Origin: Bacteroidales bacterium
GTDB lineage: Bacteria > Bacteroidota > Bacteroidia > Bacteroidales > WCHB1-69
NCBI GenBank assembly: GCA_017525245.1
Contig: JAFXTE010000063.1
Coordinates: 1-64,000, forward strand
DNA length: 64,000 bases
Reading direction: 5' to 3'
The stretch's first letter is position 1. Each line of letters starts with the position of its first letter. The position numbers were made by a program, and so were the translations under genes. Positions 41,680 to 49,833 of the stretch are shown piece by piece. Below the pieces are notes generated by a model, which saw only the letters and a list, made by a program, of their open reading frames with translations, ran no database searches and was not told the origin of the DNA.

Positions 41680-43137
41680 TTATATATTCCCAATTTTCAT
41701 CTTTTTGTCTATATCCGTGATGTATTGTTTCATCTTCTTGTCCGTCTCACTGAGGTTCCGTATTGTACGGCAAGCGTGGAGAACTGTCGCGTGATCTTTG
41801 TTACCACAGTAAGCGCCAATGACAGACAACGGCAGATGTGTGTATTTCTTGGCAAAATACATGCTGATTTGCCGCACCTGGACAATTTCGCGCTTGCGTG
41901 TCTTGGCATTGATAGCCTCCACTGAGATACCGAAATAATCACACACAATCTTTTGGATATATTCAATGGAAATCTCCTTAGCGGTGGATTTCACATACTT
42001 GTCCACCATTTCCCGGGCCAAATCAAGCGTGATATCGCGGTGGTTAAGGGATGCTTGAGCCAAAATGGCAATCATGGCGCCTTCCAACTCACGTGTGTTA
42101 GCCGTGATGCGCAACGCCAAATAGTCAATCACCTCCTTGGAAAACTCTATACCATTGTTCTCCAACTTTTTGGTAATGATAGCTGTACGTGTCTCCAAAT
42201 CAGGAACTTGCAAATCCGTGGCCAACCCCCATTTGAAACGATTCAGCAAACGAGGCTCAAATCCGGTAATATCGACTGGAGATTTGTCGGAAGTCATGAT
42301 TATCTGCTTCTTAAGCTGATGCAAATGGTTGAAAATCTGGAAGAAAGCCTCTTGGGTTTTCGTCTTGCTACCTGATATGAACTGGATATCATCCATAATG
42401 AGCATGTCCACAGCTTCATAAAACCAGTAGAAGTCATTAAGATTTTCGCTTTTCACAGCCTCCATATACTGCTGGTAGAACGTGTCAGCACTGACATAAA
42501 TGACAATCTTGTCGGGAAAATTAATTTTAGTCTGAATCCCGATAGCGTTGACCAAGTGGGTTTTACCCAGACCCACGTCAGAGTATATGAAAAGCGGGTT
42601 GAACGGAGTCTGCCCCGGCGCTTTAGCTATGGACATTCCGGCTGCGCACGCCAAACGGTTGCAGTCGCCAACAACATAGTTGTCAAAAGTCAGCGTTTCA
42701 GAGAGATTGGACGGAATACGCTGCTTTTTGATGCCCGGCACAACGAATGGACCCGGTATATCCTTACGATCCATGGTATTGACATCCAATGGCGGCATCA
42801 TCAAGGGGTTTTTCACCGCTTTGCGTGAAGAAGAAGAAATTGTGATGGATGAGTTCTGATCAGGAGTCTTTCCGCGTTCCATCAGCACTTTATAACGTAA
42901 TCTTGCATCATTGCCCAATAACTTGCGTATAGCGGTGCGAAGCAGATCCACATACTGTTCTTCCAAAATCTCTTTGTACCACAAGCTCGGCAACTCTAAC
43001 GTGAGCTGTTTCTTTTCCAGTGACACAGCGTTAATCGGCTCAAAAATAGTGGAATACACCTCCGGCGACACCGTATCCTTGATGATGTCCAAACACTGAT
43101 TCCAAATCATCGTATATGAAGGTAGCTCTTTTTCCAT
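41680..43137 (-). CDS. dnaA: Chromosomal replication initiator DnaA
   Basis: This 485-residue AAA+ protein opens the replication origin. Domain I is at the start (WNQCLDIIKDTVSPEVYSTIFEPI) and a variable linker follows. The AAA+ core has Walker A SDVGLGKTHLVNAIG and Walker B DMLIMDDIQFISG. The C-terminal DNA-binding domain carries the signature DHATVLHACRTI. The frame is open 12 codons upstream; MEKELPSYTMIWNQC is the more likely start. I see no cluster of DnaA boxes within the flanking intergenic spaces, so the origin is probably elsewhere. Confidence 0.97.
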   Translation of the reverse strand: MEKELPSYTMIWNQCLDIIKDTVSPEVYSTIFEPINAVSLEKKQLTLELPSLWYKEILEEQYVDLLRTAIRKLLGNDARLRYKVLMERGKTPDQNSSITISSSSRKAVKNPLMMPPLDVNTMDRKDIPGPFVVPGIKKQRIPSNLSETLTFDNYVVGDCNRLACAAGMSIAKAPGQTPFNPLFIYSDVGLGKTHLVNAIGIQTKINFPDKIVIYVSADTFYQQYMEAVKSENLNDFYWFYEAVDMLIMDDIQFISGSKTKTQEAFFQIFNHLHQLKKQIIMTSDKSPVDITGFEPRLLNRFKWGLATDLQVPDLETRTAIITKKLENNGIEFSKEVIDYLALRITANTRELEGAMIAILAQASLNHRDITLDLAREMVDKYVKSTAKEISIEYIQKIVCDYFGISVEAINAKTRKREIVQVRQISMYFAKKYTHLPLSVIGAYCGNKDHATVLHACRTIRNLSETDKKMKQYITDIDKKMKIGNI

Positions 43138-43221
43138 TTGTAGTCTTCGAAAAGTTATTTTTTCATATTGCACTTATAGTTAACCAATTAGCGGAAACAA
43201 ACCCGCCGTTATTTGACACCG

Positions 43222-43229
43222 CAAAATTA
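43222..43229 (-). promoter_or_regulatory. -7 promoter element of dnaA
   Basis: TAATTTTG followed by CGG on the minus strand, about 85 bases before the dnaA ATG. The upstream DNA is very A/T-rich. Confidence 0.5.
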
Positions 43230-43316
43230 ACAAAAAAAAAGTTCAAAAAATTTTTTTTCAACCCTTGATTTTTTGAAAAAAAAGTATAAACAGACTCTTC
43301 CGTTGTCTAAGAAAGG

Positions 43317-44030
43317 CTATGACAGAAAGTTATGGAATTCCTGAAATTTCCCGACATCCTGCCACGTGTCCGCGTCATGAACATAACCAATTATCCTGTG
43401 TTCTCCCGCTCCGCTTAGGTAGAATTGAGTGACGGAAGATTTCTCCACTGATTGGATTTTGTGGGCAAAATCAGCATTCATAACATGTATCCCACTGAAA
43501 GCCAATCGCATAGAGCCATCCATTTCCCTAACGACAATCTTTTCCCGCGTTTTGATGTTTTCCCAACCGCAAAGAACACACTCTTCCCCCCCGAAGAGGA
43601 AATAACGCTGCGTCTGCCTGTTTCTGACTGCCAATGTGGCATCAGCTTGGCAGCGTACATGATAGTCTATCAGCTTTGACAAATCAATGTCAGAAAGTAT
43701 ATCTACATTGTAACAAAGTATCATATCGCTTTCCTCCCAGAAAGGCTCGGCAAATTTCAATCCTCCGGCAGTGTCCCGCAAGTAAGCTCGTTCATCGGAA
43801 ATGCGGATTTTCCCGGCCAAGGGATGCCGTCCAACCGCATCCATAATCATGTCTGGAAAATGATGCACATTGACAATCACATTTGACACGCCACATGCCT
43901 TCATTTTATCCAAAGCATTGTCCAACAACGTTTTCCCTTTGTATTTCACTAACGCTTTTGGTTTGTCAGCCGTAAGAGGATATAGACGCGTACCCAAACC
44001 TGCCGCAAAAACGAATCCTGTAATGTTCAT
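43317..44030 (-). CDS. Sugar-phosphate nucleotidyltransferase (MurU-like)
   Basis: This 237-residue protein has the signature GFVFAAGLGTRLYPLTADKPKALVKYKGK, which binds the nucleotide and metal, and a sugar-binding part with NVHHFPDMIM and RDTAGGLKFAEPFW. It resembles MurU and related small NTP transferases that make UDP- or GDP-sugars; MurU acts in peptidoglycan recycling. No AmgK-like kinase sits beside it in this window, so the substrate is not settled. The start at MNITGF follows a TACTTTTG box (44055-44062, minus strand). Confidence 0.85.
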   Translation of the reverse strand: MNITGFVFAAGLGTRLYPLTADKPKALVKYKGKTLLDNALDKMKACGVSNVIVNVHHFPDMIMDAVGRHPLAGKIRISDERAYLRDTAGGLKFAEPFWEESDMILCYNVDILSDIDLSKLIDYHVRCQADATLAVRNRQTQRYFLFGGEECVLCGWENIKTREKIVVREMDGSMRLAFSGIHVMNADFAHKIQSVEKSSVTQFYLSGAGEHRIIGYVHDADTWQDVGKFQEFHNFLS

Positions 44031-44054
44031 ACTGTCAACTATTTTTTCAGGCCG

Positions 44055-44062
44055 CAAAAGTA
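44055..44062 (-). promoter_or_regulatory. -7 promoter element of the nucleotidyltransferase gene
   Basis: TACTTTTG followed by CGGCC ends 24 bases upstream of ATG 44030. It is divergent from the promoter at 44119. Confidence 0.6.
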
Positions 44063-44118
44063 ACAAAAAGTTGTTGATTTCATCTTAAAAAACGCGAAAA
44101 CCGATAGAGGAAATCTAG

Positions 44119-44126
44119 TATTTTTG
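44119..44126 (+). promoter_or_regulatory. -7 promoter element of the small lipoprotein gene
   Basis: TATTTTTG followed by CAAA, 25 bases before ATG 44152. Confidence 0.6.
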
Positions 44127-44151
44127 CAAATTAATATGTAATATCTTGATT

Positions 44152-44550
44152 ATGAAAAAAATCCTTTTCGCCGTCATAGTAGGCGCCGCCCTGTTGTTCG
44201 GAGGCTGCAAAAAAATGATTTCCACTGAATACACCATCGGATGCTTGGGATACCAGATCAACGCCATAAACGGATCCAATTGGGACGAACTGCAAACGTA
44301 TTTCTCCTCACATGTGAAATACAACAAACTGGTAACGTTTGAAAGCACATCCCTTGCCGAAAACGATGCGAAGGCCAAAGAGCTTCTGGATGAACAACTT
44401 AAACTACTAGACACAGAATATGTTTGCTCACTAATTCATGGCGAGGACTATTTCGACTATGGTATAGCCACAATAAACGCAGGCGGAGACTACAAATACA
44501 TTAAAGTGGTACGTTTTAAAGAATACGGGACTTACGAGATAACTTACTAA
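44152..44550 (+). CDS. Small lipoprotein of unknown function
   Basis: This 132-residue protein has a lipoprotein signal (MKKILFAVIVGAALLFGGC). The mature part contains CLGYQINAINGSNWDELQTYFSSH and an acidic middle helix (ENDAKAKELLDEQLKLLD), and ends in short beta-like stretches. I do not recognise a family. It has its own promoter box and is convergent with pcm, only eight bases from its stop. Confidence 0.7.
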   Translation: MKKILFAVIVGAALLFGGCKKMISTEYTIGCLGYQINAINGSNWDELQTYFSSHVKYNKLVTFESTSLAENDAKAKELLDEQLKLLDTEYVCSLIHGEDYFDYGIATINAGGDYKYIKVVRFKEYGTYEITY

Positions 44551-44558
44551 TACCCAAC

Positions 44559-45206
44559 TCATCTCCGGACTCTTTCCTTCAGCATCGGGACAAATACGAA
44601 ATCCCCGAAATCCTCCTCATCGTATTCCGAATCACTGATTTTCACGATTCGTTTCATAACTTGTGACTCCTCTCCGACGGGAATCACCATAATTCCACCT
44701 ACAACTAACTGTTCGACAAGGGCTTGCGGAATCTCCGGTGCCCCACAAGTCACAATAACTCTGTCGTAGGGCGCAAACTGCGGAAAGCCCTTGAACCCGT
44801 CGCCATAGCGAGTGACGACAGTCGGCGCAAGCTTGCTCAGCAGCGGCCTCGTGCGGTTGAACAGCGTGATCTGCCGCTCCACCGTGAAAACCCGCGCCCC
44901 CATGGCATACAAAATGGCCGCCTGAAACCCAGAACCCGTGCCGATTTCCAGAACCTTCATCCCTTTACTCACCTCCAATAGCTGCGACTGGAACGCCACC
45001 GTGGATGGCTTTGAGATGGTCTGGTCGGTGGCCAATTTCAAGGCCTCATCCTCATACGCACGAGGCCAAAGCAACGACTCCAGAAAAAGATGCCGCTCCA
45101 TCTTGTCGAAAGCCCCAAGTACGTTTTCGTCTGTAATGCCCTTCTCCCGAAGGCCTTCAATCATTCGTTTCTTTTGTCCGAGCAGGAGGTAGTTTTCTGT
45201 TGCCAT
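44559..45206 (-). CDS. pcm: Protein-L-isoaspartate O-methyltransferase
   Basis: This 215-residue enzyme repairs isoaspartyl residues in damaged proteins using SAM. It has the family N-terminus MIEGLREKGI, the region DQTISKPSTVAFQSQLL, SAM motif VLEIGTGSGFQAAILYAMGA, VFTVERQ, and FAPYDRVIVTCGAPEIP. It lies downstream of the PurF homologue on the same strand, separated by a composite palindromic repeat. Confidence 0.93.
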   Translation of the reverse strand: MATENYLLLGQKKRMIEGLREKGITDENVLGAFDKMERHLFLESLLWPRAYEDEALKLATDQTISKPSTVAFQSQLLEVSKGMKVLEIGTGSGFQAAILYAMGARVFTVERQITLFNRTRPLLSKLAPTVVTRYGDGFKGFPQFAPYDRVIVTCGAPEIPQALVEQLVVGGIMVIPVGEESQVMKRIVKISDSEYDEEDFGDFVFVPMLKERVRR

Positions 45207-45234
45207 AATTCAATTTTATTCTGATTTTGCCGCT

Positions 45235-45296
45235 GTAGAGACGTTTCCTGAAACGTCTCTTGTCTTAAAACGTCTCTTTTCCTGAAACGTCTCTAC
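45235..45296. repeat. Composite palindromic repeat (two family members fused)
   Basis: A left unit GTAGAG-ACGTTTCCTGAAACGTCTCT at 45235-45260 is followed by a partial unit and by TCCTGAAACGTCTCTAC ending at 45296. It looks like one repeat nested in or duplicated from another. It lies between the PurF homologue and pcm. Confidence 0.8.
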
Positions 45297-45302
45297 AAGA
45301 AG

Positions 45303-46715
45303 TTATAGTCCAAATGATGATCCATCAAAACAGTGCGTGCAAATACGTTCCTTGGGCAATCCTATCGCTTTGGTGATGGTATCCAGCGTATTGAATTTCA
45401 AGGTATCAACTCCTAAATGCTGGCGGATGATTTCAACCATCTTGGCATATTCGGGCGTGGTGCTGTCCATGTAACGGTGCAGGTTCTTGTGGCTGTCACC
45501 CTCCAACTCTTCAATGACCCGGCGTGTGATGAGCTCCATTTCCGTCTTGGAAGCCGAGAAGTTGAGGAACTCGCAACCATACAGCAACGGCGGACAGCTG
45601 ATACGGATATGGACCTCCTTGGCGCCATACTCGTACATCTTTTTCACATTATCACGCAACTGCGTGCCACGGACAATGGAATCATCGCAAAAAACAACAC
45701 GTTTGCCTTTCAACAGGTCGCGGTTGGGCAGCAGTTTCATTCTGGCCACATGCTCTCGCATCTCTTGACTCACGGGCATAAAGCTGCGCGACCATGTAGG
45801 CGTATATTTGACGATGGCGCGCTGGTAAGGAATCTGCTTGCCGTTTGAATATCCGATGGCCATACCGATGCCAGAGTCGGGAATGGGCGCCACAAAGTCG
45901 ACTTCCGTGTCGTCGGTCTTGCCCATGGCATAGCCGAGCGCATAACGCGCATTCTCCACGTTAATGTCTTCGTAATTCACCGATGGATAGCCGTAATAAA
46001 TCCACAAGAACGAACAAATCTGCATCTGGTTGTTCGGGGCAAGCAACTGCTGGAAGCCGTCAGCTTTCACCTTGACAATCTCCCCCGGTCCCACAAAATA
46101 TTCCGTCTGGTAGTCCAGATTGGCGAAACTGTGATTGTCGAATGCAACGGCGCGCCCATAATCGTTCTTGCCTATTACAATGGGCGTGCGTCCGTAAAAG
46201 TCTCGGGCAGCGATTATGCCGTCCTCGGTCAAAATCAGAATCGAGCACGACCCTTTTATCTTGCTATATACATATCGGATGCCCTCCACGAAATCGTGTT
46301 TACGGGTAATCATCAGCGCAACAAGTTCCGTGGGATTGGTGGAATCCGCACTCAGTTCGGTAAATTGCTGGTTGCAGTCCAAGCATTCCTGCTCCAACTC
46401 CTTGACATTGTTGATTTTAGCCACTGTGGATATGGCAAACCGACCGAGGTGGGAATTCACAACGATAGGTTGCGCATCCGTGTCGCTGATAACACCGATG
46501 CCGGAATTTCCGATGAATTTTCCAAGTTCATCGCCGAATTTTGTCCGGAAATAGGTGTTCTCGATATTATGAATGGAACGGCGGAATAGCTTGCGTTCCT
46601 GATGATAGGTCACTAATCCGCCCCGTTTTGTCCCGAGATGGGAATGGTAGTCCACCCCGTAAAATAAATCCGCAGCACACGGCTCAGTTGAAACAACTCC
46701 AAAAAAACCACCCAT
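45303..46715 (-). CDS. Amidophosphoribosyltransferase homologue lacking the N-terminal catalytic cysteine
   Basis: This 470-residue protein has the PurF layout. The glutaminase-like N-terminal half contains HSHLGTKRGG, GNSGIGVISDTDAQP and a long STNPTELVALMI stretch. The phosphoribosyltransferase half has the PRPP loop VVFCDDSIVRGTQ at about 340-352 and PIPDSGIGMAIGYS. True PurF starts MCGI, with Cys2 freed as the nucleophile that takes ammonia from glutamine. Here the start is MGGFFGV, so that nucleophile is absent. Paralogues of this type occur in other Bacteroidetes. It may use free ammonia or have another role. Confidence 0.85.
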   Translation of the reverse strand: MGGFFGVVSTEPCAADLFYGVDYHSHLGTKRGGLVTYHQERKLFRRSIHNIENTYFRTKFGDELGKFIGNSGIGVISDTDAQPIVVNSHLGRFAISTVAKINNVKELEQECLDCNQQFTELSADSTNPTELVALMITRKHDFVEGIRYVYSKIKGSCSILILTEDGIIAARDFYGRTPIVIGKNDYGRAVAFDNHSFANLDYQTEYFVGPGEIVKVKADGFQQLLAPNNQMQICSFLWIYYGYPSVNYEDINVENARYALGYAMGKTDDTEVDFVAPIPDSGIGMAIGYSNGKQIPYQRAIVKYTPTWSRSFMPVSQEMREHVARMKLLPNRDLLKGKRVVFCDDSIVRGTQLRDNVKKMYEYGAKEVHIRISCPPLLYGCEFLNFSASKTEMELITRRVIEELEGDSHKNLHRYMDSTTPEYAKMVEIIRQHLGVDTLKFNTLDTITKAIGLPKERICTHCFDGSSFGL

Positions 46716-46800
46716 AGGTTTAATGCTTTTTATTGGTTATCAAAAAGTTAACTATAGGAAAAGATTGATTTCCATGGGTGGCAATAATACGCTTTTTTAC

Positions 46801-46824
46801 AAAAAAACGATACCGAAGTACCGT
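46801..46824 (-). terminator. Rho-independent terminator after murG
   Basis: On the minus strand ACGGTAC and GTATCGT form a seven-base stem (with a G-T pair) around a TTCG tetraloop, followed by a T run. It lies 47 bases after the murG stop. Confidence 0.85.
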
Positions 46825-46870
46825 TTTTTTTTGAACAAAATTTGTTGATAACGCATCTATGGCGGGGAAA

Positions 46871-47977
46871 TCACGAAAGCTTGACGATTTCCTCATAAAT
46901 CAAGTCAATCGCGTTCGGCAAAGCAAAGCGTTTGATGTTGTTACCTAACGTCTGTATACGATGCGGATCAGACACCAACTGCATCAGCGTGGGAACCAGC
47001 TTCTCCGGAGCATCCTTGTCGGCGATAAACAGCGCGGCATCCTTGGTAGAGAGCGCTTTGGCGTTGAAGGTCTGGTGGTCTTCGGCAGCGTAAGGGAACG
47101 GCACGAGGATGGTGGGCACCCCCACGATGGCCAACTCCGCCAACGCAAGTGCTCCCGCCCGCGACACAATGACATCCGCCATGCTGTAGGCATCGTTCAT
47201 GTTCTTGATGAACGGCACGATGCGGATATGCTCGTCCTGCTGTTTCAACAGCTCAGGGTCGATATTCTTGTAGAACTGCTCGCCAGTCTGCCACAGTAGC
47301 TGCAGGTCGGCCTTGCGGAACTCATCGAGGTGCGCCGCCATGGTCTGGTTGAAAGTGCGGGCACCGAGACTGCCGCCCACTACCAACACCGTCTTCTTCT
47401 CCGGCGTGAAGTTGAAATACTGGTAAGCATCGGGTTTCTTGCGCTCCAGCTCCAAAATTTCCTTGCGGATAGGGTTTCCCGTCTTGATGATCTTCTCCGG
47501 CGGAAAAAAGCGGTCAAGACCGTCGTAAGCCACACAGATGGCCTTGGCTTTCTTGGCCAGCATCTTGTTAGTAACACCGGGATAAGAGTTCTGTTCCTGC
47601 AGCAGCGTGGGAATTCCCAATTGCGAGGCGGCTTTCAGCGCGGGACCGCTTGCGAAGCCCCCCACCCCGATGGCTAAATCGGGTTGGAACTCGCGCATGA
47701 TTTTCTTGGCCTTGCGCATGGCCTGCAACATCACCACCGGCAAACGCAGGTTGCACATCAACCCGTTGAGCGACTTTTCCCTGTGGATGCCGTAAATCTC
47801 CAGTCCCTCAATGGGATAGCCCGCTTCTGGCACGCGCCGCATCTCCATTTTGTCACTCGCCCCGATGAACAGGATCTTCGCATCGGGATTCTCTGATTTG
47901 ATTTTGTTGGCGATGGCCAACGCCGGGAAAATATGCCCGCCCGTACCGCCACCGCTGATGATGTATCTTTTTTCCAT
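46871..47977 (-). CDS. murG: UDP-GlcNAc:lipid I N-acetylglucosaminyltransferase MurG
   Basis: This 368-residue membrane-associated enzyme turns lipid I into lipid II in peptidoglycan synthesis. It begins IISGGGTGGHIFPALAIA (lipid-binding loop). VGVGGFASGPAL and LLQEQNSYPGVTNK follow, and the donor site has VVGGSLGARTFNQ and SRAGALALAELAIVGVP. The usual ftsW and murC neighbours are absent, so this copy lies outside the dcw cluster. The start at 47977 follows a TATCTTTG box (47999-48006, minus strand). Confidence 0.96.
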   Translation of the reverse strand: MEKRYIISGGGTGGHIFPALAIANKIKSENPDAKILFIGASDKMEMRRVPEAGYPIEGLEIYGIHREKSLNGLMCNLRLPVVMLQAMRKAKKIMREFQPDLAIGVGGFASGPALKAASQLGIPTLLQEQNSYPGVTNKMLAKKAKAICVAYDGLDRFFPPEKIIKTGNPIRKEILELERKKPDAYQYFNFTPEKKTVLVVGGSLGARTFNQTMAAHLDEFRKADLQLLWQTGEQFYKNIDPELLKQQDEHIRIVPFIKNMNDAYSMADVIVSRAGALALAELAIVGVPTILVPFPYAAEDHQTFNAKALSTKDAALFIADKDAPEKLVPTLMQLVSDPHRIQTLGNNIKRFALPNAIDLIYEEIVKLS

Positions 47978-47998
47978 AGTGGTTTGGTTTTGATGCGG

Positions 47999-48006
47999 CA
48001 AAGATA
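47999..48006 (-). promoter_or_regulatory. -7 promoter element of murG
   Basis: TATCTTTG followed by CCGC on the minus strand ends 21 bases before ATG 47977. Confidence 0.65.
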
Positions 48007-48015
48007 CACTTTTTT

Positions 48016-48064
48016 GACTTAGACGATTGACATAGACATAGACTTAGACTATGACTTAGACTAT
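48016..48064. repeat. Degenerate word repeat, GACTTAGACTA family
   Basis: Words GACTTAGAC, GACATAGAC and GACTATGAC occur in tandem upstream of the murG promoter. This is the reverse-complement form of the AAGTCTAAGTC words at 1399. Confidence 0.7.
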
Positions 48065-48154
48065 TGGCTGGCCACGGCACGCAGTTAGGTCTGAAGGACT
48101 ATATCAGAGATAAAAAAACAATCGTCACCAAGGTTAATGCCGCTTCAAAATAAT

Positions 48155-48193
48155 GAACATGGGAGGGAACTCCACACGCTCCCTCCCTGTTCT
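48155..48193 (-). terminator. Probable terminator of the creD operon
   Basis: GAACATGGGAGGGA pairs with TCCCTCCCTGTTC, a 13-bp stem with one bulged T. It lies about 30 bases after the creD stop on the minus strand. The T tract that follows is poor. Confidence 0.6.
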
Positions 48194-48224
48194 TCATTCA
48201 GCATTCATCATTCATCATTCATAA
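48191..48224. repeat. Degenerate word repeat, CATTCATCATTCA family
   Basis: Words ATTCAGC, ATTCATC and ATTCATA run directly into the stop codon of creD. Confidence 0.75.
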
Positions 48225-49574
48225 TTACTCTTTGTACCACTTCACCTTCAGCGACACAAACATCAGCACCGCCAGAATCACAAAAATGCCGAGACTACCG
48301 AAGAGCAGGGCATAAGTCTCCATCTGGAGCAGTACGTACATGAAGACGTAGAGCAGGAGCAGCAGCGCTCCCACCATCAGCGCGGTCTTGCGGATTTTCA
48401 GGATGCCCGCCAAGTAGCCCGTGATCAGCACGATGGTCATCAGCATGGCGATAAGGTACGACCAAAGGAAGGGGATATGCTCGCTGAACGAGAGCAACAG
48501 CGTGTAGAACACTAGCAACGCAGCACCGATGAGCAGATACTGTACCGGATGGATGGGCGTCTGCCGGCGGTACTCCACGAAGAAAACCGTGGCGAAGGTG
48601 AGGAAAATGAACAGGTAGGCGTACTTCACCGTGCGCGTGGTCTGCTGGTACTGTAACACAGGTACCCTCATCATCACCCCGAACTCGTTCTTCTTCATGC
48701 TTACGCTGTGCGCCCCCCCGTCGCCGTAGTCAACCCATTGGGTCACCGACTGCCCGAAGTCGCGGTTGAGGGCCAGCACCTTCCACGTCGAGGAGAACCC
48801 GCTGTCCGTCACCGTACGCTCGTTAGGCAGGAAGTTGCCCTGAAAGCTCGGCGTGGCGCAGTTGGAGGTCAGCTGCACGGAGGTGCTGTTGCCCACCGGC
48901 AGGAACATCAGCGACTCCGAACCCTTCAACGGCAACCGCACGGAGTAGGTCGAGGACACCGAATCCCGCATCTCACTTACCGGCACGCGGCAGCACAGCA
49001 CCGAGCCCAATTCCTCGTCCTTGTCGGACCTCATCGTATATTCCTTCCCGTTCAATCGCAGCACCACGTTCTCCGAGAGTCCCCGGAAGTCGCTCAGCGA
49101 GATCAACACCTCCGCCTTCGAGATGTCATAGACGGAATCCACATACTCTGAAAAATCAGGCAGTTGCAAACTCCCGTCCAATGTCAGATCCGCGGTATAG
49201 ACGGTCACATCGAAGTTACCGCGATGCCGTTTCTCCGTCTTCACATCGCCCTTCACATGCAGTGATTCGGGCAGGAGATAGACATCCTTGTTGTAGTTTT
49301 TCCCGGGGATGCGCACCACTGGTCCAATCACCCGCTGCGGCGCACTCCACATCTGCTCCACATCTTTCTCGGCCTCCACCTGGGTCGCGTTCCGCTCTTT
49401 CACCACGTGCAGGATGATTTGCTGCGGAATGAGCAGAATAAGGCTGATGAGCCCGATAAGGAGGAGCTTCAGCAGCATACGGTCGCTGCGCTTCATTCTT
49501 GATTTTTCCTGCGTGGCAGGTTTTGTTTGTTCTGCTTGCGGTGTCGTCACCGCGGTTGTCGTTTCTGTTGTCAT
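48225..49574 (-). CDS. creD: Inner membrane protein CreD
   Basis: This 449-residue protein has one N-terminal transmembrane helix (about 35-55), a large periplasmic beta-rich part (about 60-290) with APQRVIGPVVRIPG, and six C-terminal helices starting KYAYLFIFLTFATVFFVEY. HPVQYLLIGAALLVFYTLLLSFSEHIPF is the conserved CreD signature. CreD supports envelope integrity and is linked to beta-lactam response in some bacteria. The upstream 15 codons in frame are not counted. The wHTH regulator and a small membrane protein precede it on the same strand. Confidence 0.9.
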   Translation of the reverse strand: MTTETTTAVTTPQAEQTKPATQEKSRMKRSDRMLLKLLLIGLISLILLIPQQIILHVVKERNATQVEAEKDVEQMWSAPQRVIGPVVRIPGKNYNKDVYLLPESLHVKGDVKTEKRHRGNFDVTVYTADLTLDGSLQLPDFSEYVDSVYDISKAEVLISLSDFRGLSENVVLRLNGKEYTMRSDKDEELGSVLCCRVPVSEMRDSVSSTYSVRLPLKGSESLMFLPVGNSTSVQLTSNCATPSFQGNFLPNERTVTDSGFSSTWKVLALNRDFGQSVTQWVDYGDGGAHSVSMKKNEFGVMMRVPVLQYQQTTRTVKYAYLFIFLTFATVFFVEYRRQTPIHPVQYLLIGAALLVFYTLLLSFSEHIPFLWSYLIAMLMTIVLITGYLAGILKIRKTALMVGALLLLLYVFMYVLLQMETYALLFGSLGIFVILAVLMFVSLKVKWYKE

Positions 49575-49610
49575 ATTTATTGGATTTTTGGTGATTGTTT
49601 CTCTTGTGTC

Positions 49611-49686
49611 GCCCCACACTGCGCTTCGCTTGTGTGGGGTACTTGCGCTTCGCGCGTTTTGTCCCTCCGGGACTGCTTAAGGAATT
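49611..49686. repeat. Dispersed 77-bp intergenic repeat, copy 2 (inverted)
   Basis: The reverse complement starts AATTCCTTAAGCAGTCCCG and ends GCGCAGTGTGGGGC, matching 35616-35692 with about ten changes. Its hairpins are kept: GTCCCTCCGGGAC and CCCCACAC...GTGTGGGG. Confidence 0.8.
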
Positions 49687-49689
49687 GTT

Positions 49690-49730
49690 TTGCCCCCCTG
49701 CCCTGCGGGCATCCCCCCTAAAGGGGGGAA
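49690..49730. repeat. GC-rich hairpin repeat
   Basis: CCCTGCGGG and CCCCCCTAAAGGGGGG stand next to each other. The second is a strong stem with a four-base loop. GC-rich hairpins of this form are common between genes in Bacteroidetes; I saw no other copy in this window. Confidence 0.6.
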
Positions 49731-49757
49731 TGGTGCTTCGACCGAGACTTTTTCGTT

Positions 49758-49793
49758 CAACTACTAACTGCTAACTGCCAACCACTAACTATA
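49758..49793. repeat. Degenerate word repeat, CTAACTGCTAACT family
   Basis: Words CTACTAACTG, CTAACTGCCA and ACCACTAACT in tandem, related to those at 50183. Confidence 0.65.
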
Positions 49794-49833
49794 ATAAAGT
49801 ACTTTGTGATGCAAAGCTACAAACCAAAAAAAA

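Noticed and set aside
43138..43316. Replication origin upstream of dnaA
   Set aside because: The DNA is A/T-rich but has no cluster of DnaA boxes and no dnaN or gyrB neighbourhood.
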